DNA of 32,054 nt, from contig CACXMS010000031.1 in NCBI GenBank assembly GCA_902768795.1, forward strand, positions 1 through 32,054. Direction: 5' to 3'. This stretch comes from an uncultured Eubacteriales bacterium (GTDB lineage Bacteria; Bacillota; Clostridia; Christensenellales; CAG-138). The position numbers and the translations under genes are program-made. This document shows, one piece after another, positions 17,176-23,279 of the stretch; positions within the stretch are counted from its first letter, which is position 1, and every line of letters starts with the position of its first letter. The notes beneath the pieces are model-generated. The model did not search any database and was not told the DNA's origin. It worked only from the letters and a program-made list of their open reading frames with translations.

Positions 17176-17204
17176 TTGACAGATGAAATTATATATGATA
17201 AAAT
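17176..17204 (+). promoter_or_regulatory. Promoter of glmM
   Basis: TTGACA at 17176-17181 and TAAAAT at 17199-17204 have a 17-bp spacer, about 50 bp before the glmM start and divergent from the queA promoter. No glmS-type ribozyme or long leader is present. Confidence 0.75.
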
Positions 17205-17254
17205 TCCCAATGGATTTTTTCAGGATTCGTATTTTGAACGCAGGAGGAACCAGT

Positions 17255-18607
17255 ATGTCCAAATATTTTGGCACGGACGGCTTTCGCGGAGAAGCAAATG
17301 TCAATCTGACGGTTGAACACGCCTTCCGGATCGGCCGTTTTTTAGGATGGTATTACAGTCAGGGGCACAAAGCGCAGATCGTGATCGGCAAGGACACGCG
17401 TCTTTCCAGCTATATGTTTGAGGACGCGCTCTCCGCAGGTCTTGCGGCGTCCGGCGCCGACGTGTACCTGCTGCATGTTACAACGACGCCTTCCGTTTCC
17501 TACGTGGTGCGGACCGAGGATTTTGACTGCGGCATCATGATCTCCGCAAGTCACAACCCGTATTACGACAACGGCATCAAGCTTCTGAACGGCGACGGCG
17601 AGAAGATGGAAGACGCCGTCATCGACGAGGTTGAAAAGTATCTGGACGGCAAGCTTCCCGAAGCGCCCTACGCGACGCGGGAAAACATCGGTCATGTGGT
17701 CGACTACTCGGCCGGCCGCAACCGCTACATCGGCTACCTGATTTCGCTTGCGACGCAGTCCTTCCGCGGCAAGCGCGTCGGGCTTGACTGCGCGAACGGC
17801 AGCACATGGCAGATCGCCAAGAGCGTTTTCGATGCGCTCGGCGCCGAAACCTATGTGATTCACAACACGCCGGACGGCGTCAACGTCAACCTGAACTGCG
17901 GATCGACGCACATCGAATCGCTGCAGAAGCTCGTCGTCGACGAGCATCTGGACGTCGGTTTTGCGTTCGACGGCGACGCGGACCGCTGCCTTGCGGTCGA
18001 TGAAAAGGGCCGCGTCGTGAACGGCGACCATATCATGTACATCTACGCGCGCTATCTCAAGGAGCAGGATAAGCTTCGCAACAACACGGTCGTGACCACC
18101 GTCATGTCGAACTTCGGCCTTTATAAGGCGCTTGACGAGCTCGGAATCCGGTATGAAAAGACCAAGGTAGGCGACAAGTACGTTTACGAGAACATGCGCG
18201 AGAACGATCATCTGATCGGCGGCGAACAGAGCGGACATATTATTTTCCTGAAGTACGCGAATACCGGCGACGGCGTTCTGACCGCGATCAAGATGATGGA
18301 AGTCATGCTGAAGAAGAAGACTACGCTGTCCGCGCTCGCGGCGCCGATGCACATGTATCCGCAGGTGCTGAAGAACGTCATCGTGACGGACAAGGAAAAG
18401 ACCCTGGCTTCCGATGCGGTCAAGGCCGCCGTCGAGAAAGCCACGGAAGAACTCGGTGAGGACGGACGCGTGCTGCTTCGCGCAAGCGGCACGGAGCCGG
18501 TGCTGCGCGTGATGTCGGAAGCGAACACGTTTGCAATCTGCGAGCACCATGTGGACGCGATCATCGAAGCAATGAACCAGGCGGGCTATCTGATTCGGGT
18601 GAAATAA
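17255..18607 (+). CDS. glmM: Phosphoglucosamine mutase
   Basis: Enzyme of 450 aa that converts glucosamine-6-phosphate to glucosamine-1-phosphate for UDP-GlcNAc and peptidoglycan synthesis. The N-terminus is KYFGTDGFRG. The phosphoserine loop is ISASHNP (S99), the metal loop FDGDADRC, the sugar-binding loop GGEQSGHI and the phosphate-binding RASGTEPVLRVM. The ATG at 17255 follows AGGAGG (17242-17247); a longer reading would begin within the promoter. The downstream beta-helix gene starts 1 bp after the stop. Confidence 0.95.
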   Translation: MSKYFGTDGFRGEANVNLTVEHAFRIGRFLGWYYSQGHKAQIVIGKDTRLSSYMFEDALSAGLAASGADVYLLHVTTTPSVSYVVRTEDFDCGIMISASHNPYYDNGIKLLNGDGEKMEDAVIDEVEKYLDGKLPEAPYATRENIGHVVDYSAGRNRYIGYLISLATQSFRGKRVGLDCANGSTWQIAKSVFDALGAETYVIHNTPDGVNVNLNCGSTHIESLQKLVVDEHLDVGFAFDGDADRCLAVDEKGRVVNGDHIMYIYARYLKEQDKLRNNTVVTTVMSNFGLYKALDELGIRYEKTKVGDKYVYENMRENDHLIGGEQSGHIIFLKYANTGDGVLTAIKMMEVMLKKKTTLSALAAPMHMYPQVLKNVIVTDKEKTLASDAVKAAVEKATEELGEDGRVLLRASGTEPVLRVMSEANTFAICEHHVDAIIEAMNQAGYLIRVK

Positions 18608-18608
18608 T

Positions 18609-19268
18609 ATGATGACAATTTCGGATTTGCTGGATTTGAACCATACCGTTGCCGCCGCGCTGTTTGCCGGCAAAGCATACCCCTGGGAAGTGCTTCCCGA
18701 GATCGGCGATTTTATCATCGCCCTCGGTCAAACGCTGCCCGAAGACGAGTTCGATCACCCGGCCGAAAACGTCTGGATCGCAAAGGACGCCACGGTATTT
18801 CCGTCGGCGTACATCAACGGGCCCTGCATCATCGACCACAAAGCCGAGGTGCGGCAATGCGCCTTTATCCGCGGCAACTCGATCGTCGGCAAGAACGCGG
18901 TCGTCGGCAACTCCTGCGAGCTCAAGAACGCCGTGCTGTTCGATAACGTGCAGGTCCCCCACTTCAACTACGTGGGCGATTCGGTGCTCGGTTATAAGTC
19001 GCACATGGGCGCCGGCTCGATCACTTCGAACGTCAAGAGCGACAAGACGCTTGTCGTCATCAAAAACGGCCGGGAGCTTGTTCCGACCGAGCGCAAGAAG
19101 GTCGGCGCGATGCTCGGCGATTACGTCGAAGTCGGCTGCAACAGCGTGCTGAACCCCGGAACGGTGATCGGGCGGAACAGCCGCGTCTATCCGACTTCCT
19201 GCGTACGCGGCGTCGTCCCGGCAAATACGATCCACCGCAACGACGGCCGTCTGATCCCGATCGTATAG
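18609..19268 (+). CDS. GlmU C-terminal-like left-handed beta-helix protein
   Basis: Protein of 219 aa dominated by hexapeptide repeats (ENVWIAKDATVFPSAYINGPCII, then IRGNSIVGKNAVVG, VGAMLGDYVEVGCNSVLNPGTVIG). This is the left-handed beta-helix of acyltransferases. Its best match from memory is the acetyltransferase half of GlmU, and close relatives are often labelled UDP-GlcNAc pyrophosphorylase. However, no nucleotidyltransferase domain (G-x-G-T-R-M) exists here, so at most the glucosamine-1-phosphate acetyl transfer is plausible. It starts 1 bp after glmM with no clear ribosome binding site, suggesting coupling. It ends with TAG. Confidence 0.82.
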   Translation: MMTISDLLDLNHTVAAALFAGKAYPWEVLPEIGDFIIALGQTLPEDEFDHPAENVWIAKDATVFPSAYINGPCIIDHKAEVRQCAFIRGNSIVGKNAVVGNSCELKNAVLFDNVQVPHFNYVGDSVLGYKSHMGAGSITSNVKSDKTLVVIKNGRELVPTERKKVGAMLGDYVEVGCNSVLNPGTVIGRNSRVYPTSCVRGVVPANTIHRNDGRLIPIV

Positions 19269-19324
19269 AAGTCGAATCCTGGAAAACGCAAGAGAAAAAA
19301 ATCCCTGTTCGAAGAAAATAACAG

Positions 19325-19353
19325 TTGACAAACGGTTTGGACAAGGTTATAAT
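19325..19353 (+). promoter_or_regulatory. Promoter of the Gly-Lys-Arg tRNA cluster
   Basis: Perfect consensus TTGACA (19325-19330) and TATAAT (19348-19353) with a 17-bp spacer, 12 bp before tRNA-Gly. Confidence 0.9.
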
Positions 19354-19365
19354 ATCACTTGCGTC

Positions 19366-19441
19366 GCGGGAATAGCTCATTTGGTAGAGCGCAGCCTTGC
19401 CAAGGCTGAGGTGGCGGGTTCGAGCCCCGTTTCCCGCTCCA
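19366..19441 (+). tRNA. tRNA-Gly (anticodon GCC)
   Basis: 76 nt including encoded CCA. The acceptor GCGGGAA pairs with TTCCCGC, and the anticodon loop is TTGCCAA. Confidence 0.96.
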
Positions 19442-19445
19442 ATAT

Positions 19446-19522
19446 GCCTCCTTAGCTCAGCTGGCTAGAGCACCTGACTCTTAATCAGGGTGTCCAGGGT
19501 TCGAATCCCTGAGGGGGTACCA
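19446..19522 (+). tRNA. tRNA-Lys (anticodon CTT)
   Basis: 77 nt including encoded CCA. The anticodon loop is CTCTTAA. The acceptor GCCTCCT faces AGGGGGT and uses two G-U pairs, one of them at the terminal position. It complements the TTT isoacceptor at 12379-12454. Confidence 0.95.
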
Positions 19523-19524
19523 AA

Positions 19525-19556
19525 GTCGAAACGCCCTGCTTTTAGGGCGTTTCGAC
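19525..19556. other. 13-bp perfect hairpin between tRNA-Lys and tRNA-Arg
   Basis: Arms at 19525-19537 and 19544-19556 pair perfectly around a 6-nt GCTTTT loop. There is no T tract after it, so it is more likely an RNA-processing structure or a repeat than a terminator. Confidence 0.6.
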
Positions 19557-19563
19557 AGAAAAT

Positions 19564-19639
19564 GCGCTTGTAGCTCAGTGGATAGAGTGCCCGGCTACGA
19601 ACCGGTAGGTCGCAGGTTCGAATCCTGCCAGGCGCGCCA
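19564..19639 (+). tRNA. tRNA-Arg (anticodon ACG)
   Basis: 76 nt including encoded CCA. The acceptor GCGCTTG pairs with CAGGCGC, and the anticodon loop is CTACGAA (A34 is normally edited to inosine). Its 3' end borders the accessory segment carrying the DUF4041 gene. Confidence 0.96.
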
Positions 19640-19643
19640 TGTC

Positions 19644-19662
19644 GAGTGGTGATAACGGATTT
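19644..19662 (+). repeat. Left copy of an imperfect inverted repeat flanking the DUF4041 gene
   Basis: This 19-nt stretch, 5 bp after tRNA-Arg, matches the reverse complement of 21339-21357 at 17 of 19 positions (shared core TGATAACGGA). The two copies bracket the whole DUF4041/T5orf172 gene. Confidence 0.5.
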
Positions 19663-19728
19663 CAGCAGGTCGTGTGTTATATATTAGAAGCAGATTATAT
19701 CCAAGCAAATCATACTTGAATGTATATA

Positions 19729-21111
19729 TTATTCGTCGTCCTCGTCGCTGCCTTCTGAGGCGGTCGGGTCAAAGTCTATCAAATTCTGTTCGATTGCGAG
19801 CGTTTGCCTATACTGTTCCGCGAGCATTGTACGGTTAAACGACGCCGACGGGTCATATTGATAAACAAGCTGCTCCAGCTCATCGAGCGACGTGCGGAAA
19901 AATTCCTTGCGAAGATTGACCTTGTTTACACGCTTTTCATTCAAAGCGGTATGCAAAGCGGTTTCAAGACCGACGGCGTCCTCGGAGAATATCAAACTAT
20001 GCACATCGAACCCGAACGGGACGCTTGCGCTTCCCAGCTCGTCTATACGCTCCTGCGGATCAAGCCGTCGCGTCATGCCGACTTTGAACACGTTGTCGCC
20101 GAATGCTCCGAGGTTGCTTATCACATAGACGTGACCGGCTTTTCCGTTCGCAAGATTGACGATCTCCTCCCGCTTTTCGTTCAAATCGGCGACCATGCTT
20201 TCCAACTCCGCGATACGCTTCATAAGCAAATCGTTCTTTGCGCCGTCGGCTTCGGTCGCCGCCTGGGCGCGGAGCGTTTCAATCTCGGACGTGTATTTGC
20301 TTGCTTCTTTTTCAAGCTGCTGTTTTTGCCGTTCAAGCTCGCGCCGTTCTGCGGCTTCTTCGCGCATCTTTTCGCGCAAAGCACGTTGTTCTTCCTTTAT
20401 GCGTTCTTGCTGCACATAATACTCGTATTCAATTTTGATAAGTTCCTCAAACATCGTTCCCATTTGTGCAAGGAACTTTTTAATAGTCGGCGCTATTTGT
20501 TGATTTCCATCAACGGCGATCTTCTCAAATTTCGCAAGCATCGAATGCAGCGCGATTATATTCTTTTCGAGTTTGTCGTATTTCAAATTGTAAAGGATAT
20601 TCTGCAATTCGGAACGGAGCGCAAGCGTCATAAACTGATACATGGCGCGGACGGCTTTAGTTGTGTAGCGCGCCTCATACGTTTTTTGCACCGCGTCTAT
20701 CTGTTTGTTTATCTCGTTTGCCCGCTTTCGGAGATCCCGCAAGTCTTGACTATGGAAATGCAAAGATACCGTCGGGGAAAGAAGATCGTCCAGCTCCTCG
20801 ACGGAATATTCGACAGGAACGTCGTCTGGGCAATTTTTGACCGCGTTTTGCAAACTCGCGTATGCGGAGCGCAAGCGCAAATACTTCTTTGATTCGGTAT
20901 CGTGCTTTTTCGTCAGCTCCGTAAGCGCGTCCGTAACCCGTTTTGTTTCCGCTTCGTTCTTCTGCCGAATATTCCATAGGTCGGAAATGGACTTTTGCAG
21001 CTCCGCTATTTCCGCTTGCTTTCCTTTTTCAAGGTTCGACAATTCTTCCTGTTTCCGCTTTATTGCACGGTTGACTTGAAACAAATCTTTAATCTTGCTG
21101 AATAACGACAT
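19729..21111 (-). CDS. DUF4041 and T5orf172 (GIY-YIG-like) domain coiled-coil protein
   Basis: Protein of 460 aa in three parts. Residues about 10-100 are heptad-rich coiled coil. The DUF4041 region follows (about 125-270), ending in a charged helix QQERIKEEQRALREKMREE and further coiled coil to about 320. A T5orf172/MUG113 domain covers about 325-410, a GIY-YIG-nuclease relative with GHVYVISN, VFKVGMTRRLDPQERIDEL, LETALH and RVNKVNLRKEFF. The tail is acidic (SDEDDE). The ATG at 21109-21111 follows AAAGGAGTG. The family is widespread in accessory and phage-associated loci; biochemical function is not established to my knowledge. A nuclease or DNA-linked defence role is inference. The gene looks more A+T-rich than its neighbours and is isolated between inverted repeats. 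Confidence 0.85.
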   Translation of the reverse strand: MSLFSKIKDLFQVNRAIKRKQEELSNLEKGKQAEIAELQKSISDLWNIRQKNEAETKRVTDALTELTKKHDTESKKYLRLRSAYASLQNAVKNCPDDVPVEYSVEELDDLLSPTVSLHFHSQDLRDLRKRANEINKQIDAVQKTYEARYTTKAVRAMYQFMTLALRSELQNILYNLKYDKLEKNIIALHSMLAKFEKIAVDGNQQIAPTIKKFLAQMGTMFEELIKIEYEYYVQQERIKEEQRALREKMREEAAERRELERQKQQLEKEASKYTSEIETLRAQAATEADGAKNDLLMKRIAELESMVADLNEKREEIVNLANGKAGHVYVISNLGAFGDNVFKVGMTRRLDPQERIDELGSASVPFGFDVHSLIFSEDAVGLETALHTALNEKRVNKVNLRKEFFRTSLDELEQLVYQYDPSASFNRTMLAEQYRQTLAIEQNLIDFDPTASEGSDEDDE

Positions 21112-21338
21112 ACTACACTCCTTTGAAATTATTAATTCATTTCTTTTCCGAATTTATAAAAAAGATCATTAATAGCTTTATTCAAAGACCAAGTCTAAAT
21201 TTATAATACAATATAAACAGGCATAAATCAATCAAAATCCAGACTAATTTGCGGATATTAGGCAGAAAAAGACGATTTCTTTTTTTCAGCCAGATTTTTT
21301 GTCGTGGTAATAACAAATGCCAACCAATATTTATAGTC

Positions 21339-21357
21339 AAGTCCGTTATCAACACTC
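21339..21357 (-). repeat. Right copy of the imperfect inverted repeat
   Basis: Reverse complement of this segment matches 19644-19662 at 17 of 19 positions. It lies 228 bp upstream of the DUF4041 start codon, beside the 17-bp hairpin. Confidence 0.5.
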
Positions 21358-21360
21358 GTA

Positions 21361-21399
21361 CCAAAGAAAAGCCCACCCTTGAGGTGGGTTTTTCTTTGG
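21361..21399. terminator. Strong bidirectional terminator-like hairpin
   Basis: Seventeen-base arms (21361-21377 and 21383-21399) pair with one G-U, around a 5-nt loop. The upper arms contain A and T tracts, so it could end transcription in either direction, including the minus-strand transcript of the secreted protein gene ending at 21531. Confidence 0.65.
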
Positions 21400-21458
21400 C
21401 ATTTTTATGGGGGATTCGAACCGAGGTTCGTATACGCGGCGAAAGCCGCGTGCTCGGC

Positions 21459-21540
21459 ATCCATCTTTTCTTTCCGAACTTTTTCATTTTCACATTCTCC
21501 CTCGTCGTCAGCGCTTTCACGCTTATCTGCCTATTCGCTC
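21459..21540 (-). pseudogene. 82-bp repeat copy A with truncated 5' end of a second secreted-protein gene
   Basis: Identical except for one base to 22078-22159. On the minus strand it holds the stop of the intact gene (TAG 21533-21531), the intergenic spacer, the GAGGGAG ribosome binding site and the first nine codons (MKKFGKKRW) of another gene copy. Similarity ends abruptly and the reading turns into unrelated sequence and a terminator. It is best read as the broken remains of the next member of a tandem array. Confidence 0.65.
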
Positions 21541-22106
21541 ACCGCGCGCGGGCCGATGAAATCCCAGATTACCAGATAATCCTTCGGCAAGATGCGGCTT
21601 GCAAGCCATCCGCTGCGCTGGATCGGATACGTTGGAGTCCAGTCTTTAATTACGATCGGTTGATAATAATATCCTTCTCTCATTTCACCTTGTTTTTCTT
21701 CTATCCAATAAAGATCATAATATCGGATTGCGAAATAATTCTTTACCTTGTCCGGGTTAAAATTTGTATTTAGCCACGAAAGCGGCGAATTCTCCAAAAT
21801 CTCATAATAAACCGGAGTGTCATAATATTCGTCATGTTCTCCAATATAACTTGTGCCTGACTCTTTCAGATTTGGTCGTCCAATTAAATTGGATGTTTCA
21901 ATTATATCTCTACTATCATCTATTTCTTTATTATACCAAAAATACAGAGAATACTCCGCGCCATATTTTTCATATCTTCTTTCATCATCCTTATCCGCAT
22001 ATACAGCACGTTTTACCGGAATAAACCCGATTGCGGTTAGTGTTATTGCGATCGAAACAATCAAACAGGGAATCAGAATCCATCTTTTCTTTCCGAACTT
22101 TTTCAT
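21531..22106 (-). CDS. Small secreted or membrane-anchored protein of unknown function
   Basis: Protein of 191 aa that I do not recognise. It has a basic N-terminus (MKKFGKKRW), one hydrophobic segment (about residues 10-29) and a possible signal-peptidase site near AVYA (about 37). The exported part is rich in Tyr, Trp, Asp and Glu, with no cysteine pair, metal motif or repeat. It ends in GPRAVSE and TAG. The ATG at 22104-22106 follows GAGGGAG; the longer reading to 22190 includes the previous array member's tail. It sits inside an 82-bp direct repeat and lies 156 bp after psuG, and may be transcribed with it. Confidence 0.7.
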   Translation of the reverse strand: MKKFGKKRWILIPCLIVSIAITLTAIGFIPVKRAVYADKDDERRYEKYGAEYSLYFWYNKEIDDSRDIIETSNLIGRPNLKESGTSYIGEHDEYYDTPVYYEILENSPLSWLNTNFNPDKVKNYFAIRYYDLYWIEEKQGEMREGYYYQPIVIKDWTPTYPIQRSGWLASRILPKDYLVIWDFIGPRAVSE

Positions 22107-22159
22107 TTTCACAATCTCCCTCGTCGTCAGCGCTTTCACGCTTATCTGCCTATTCGCTC
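22078..22159 (-). repeat. 82-bp direct repeat, copy B (leader and start of the secreted-protein gene)
   Basis: Matches 21459-21540 at 81 of 82 positions, and similarity continues more weakly to about 22180. It contains the ribosome binding site and first codons of the intact gene and, upstream, an in-frame TAG (22152-22150) closing another open frame. Confidence 0.85.
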
Positions 22160-22262
22160 GCCGTGCGCGGGGCGCCGATGCGGTACGCAAAAAGCTGCAG
22201 CGGGACGAACCGTTCTGTTTTCCGGTGCAGACAACGGCGCCGCAGAAATATGCTCCCTGCCG
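22150..22262 (-). pseudogene. C-terminal remnant of an upstream paralogue
   Basis: On the minus strand the frame ending at TAG 22152-22150 finishes IGAPRTASE, matching the intact gene's IGPRAVSE ending. The repeated spacer follows it exactly as it follows the intact gene. Upstream the resemblance fades within about 30 codons, where psuG begins. Together with copy A this suggests at least three former array units. The remnant is short, so the reading is tentative. Confidence 0.45.
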
Positions 22263-23174
22263 TTACAGCGCCGCGGCGATCGCGGCCGCAAGGCGAACAT
22301 TGTTGTAAACGAGCTGAATGTTGGAGGCGAGACTGTCGCCTCCGGTCAGGTCCTTGATGCGGGCCAGCAGGTACGGCGTCGTTTCCTTGCCTTTGATTCC
22401 GAGCCGGTTCGCATCGGCAATCGCCTGATCGATCGCGCGGTTGATCACGTCCGCGTCCATCGAATACTCCTTCGGAATCGGGTTGACGACGAGCATGCCG
22501 CCCGCATAACCGAGCGCCTGCTGCACACGGATCGCCGCCGCAAGCTCTTTGGGCGCGTCGCACCGCCACGGAACGCGAAATCCGCTGCTTCGCGTGTAAA
22601 ACGCAGGCAGTTCGTCGGTTCCGTATCCGATCACGGGAACGCCCTTTGTTTCGAGGTATTCCATCGTGAGCCCGAGATCGAGGATGCTCTTTGCCCCGGC
22701 GCATACGACGCAGACGGGCGTTTGGGCGAGTTCCTCCAGGTCCGCGGAGATATCCATCGTCGTTTCAGCGCCGCGATGCACGCCGCCGACGCCGCCCGTT
22801 GCAAACACCCGAATCCCGGCAAGCGCGGCAACGATCATGGTTGCGGCAACGGTCGTCGCCCCGTCCATGCCCCTGGCGCACAGCAGCGGCAGATCGCGCC
22901 GGGACGCTTTCGTGACCTTGCTCCCTTCCCTGCCGAGATAGTCAATCTGCGCGTCGGTAAGACCCGCGCAGAGCTTTCCGCCGATGATCGCGCAGGTCGC
23001 CGGAACCGCCCCGTTCTCGCGGCAGATGCGCTGACAGTTCAGCGCGGTTTCCACATTCTGCGGATACGGCATGCCATGCGAGATAATTGTGCTTTCGAGC
23101 GCGACGATCGGACGCCCCGCTTTCTTTGCCGCTTCGACCTCGGGGGAAAGCTGTAAGTATTTTGAAAATTCCAT
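22263..23174 (-). CDS. psuG: Pseudouridine-5'-phosphate glycosidase
   Basis: Enzyme of 303 aa that splits pseudouridine-5'-phosphate into uracil and ribose-5-phosphate. The family sequence is clear throughout: VALESTIISHGMPYPQN, VPATCAIIGGKLCAGL, KASRRDLPLL, GATTVAATMIVAALAGIRVFATGGVGGVHRG and ETKGVPVIGYGTDELPAFYTRSSG. The ATG at 23172-23174 follows AAAGGA. A pseudouridine kinase (psuK) is not adjacent. It diverges from malQ across a symmetric promoter. Confidence 0.95.
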   Translation of the reverse strand: MEFSKYLQLSPEVEAAKKAGRPIVALESTIISHGMPYPQNVETALNCQRICRENGAVPATCAIIGGKLCAGLTDAQIDYLGREGSKVTKASRRDLPLLCARGMDGATTVAATMIVAALAGIRVFATGGVGGVHRGAETTMDISADLEELAQTPVCVVCAGAKSILDLGLTMEYLETKGVPVIGYGTDELPAFYTRSSGFRVPWRCDAPKELAAAIRVQQALGYAGGMLVVNPIPKEYSMDADVINRAIDQAIADANRLGIKGKETTPYLLARIKDLTGGDSLASNIQLVYNNVRLAAAIAAAL

Positions 23175-23222
23175 AGACCTGTCCTTTCTGAACGTTTTTT
23201 TCGATAAAATTCAATTTTTCAC

Positions 23223-23254
23223 TTGTATTATACCATGAATATGGTAAAATACAA
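23223..23254. promoter_or_regulatory. Symmetric overlapping divergent promoters for psuG and malQ
   Basis: Arms 23223-23236 and 23241-23254 are inverted repeats (13 of 14 matching) around GAAT. Plus strand: TTGTAT at 23223-23228, 16 bp, TAAAAT at 23245-23250, toward malQ. Minus strand: TTGTAT at 23249-23254, 16 bp, TATAAT at 23227-23232, toward psuG. Each -35 overlaps the opposite -10, so only one polymerase could bind at a time. The dyad could equally be an operator for a dimeric regulator. Confidence 0.6.
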
Positions 23255-23279
23255 ATGGATTATTTCAATGGAGGATAAT

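Larger units (their letters stand above)
21112..21458. other. A+T-rich intergenic stretch beside the DUF4041 gene
   Basis: No credible gene. It contains the right inverted-repeat copy (21339-21357), a strong hairpin (21361-21399), a tRNA T-arm-like motif on the minus strand (GGGGGATTCGAACC, 21409-21422) and a 7-bp GAAA-loop hairpin near 21433-21450. No clean sigma-A promoter for the DUF4041 gene was found. Confidence 0.5.

Noticed and set aside
21182..21520. Minus-strand open frame of 112 codons
   Set aside because: Only its first codons derive from the duplicated gene start. The rest is translated intergenic sequence including a terminator hairpin, so it is recorded as a truncated copy.
19640..22262. 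Prophage or integrative element integrated at tRNA-Arg
   Set aside because: No integrase, phage structural or conjugation gene is present, and no direct repeat of the tRNA 3' end was found on the far side.
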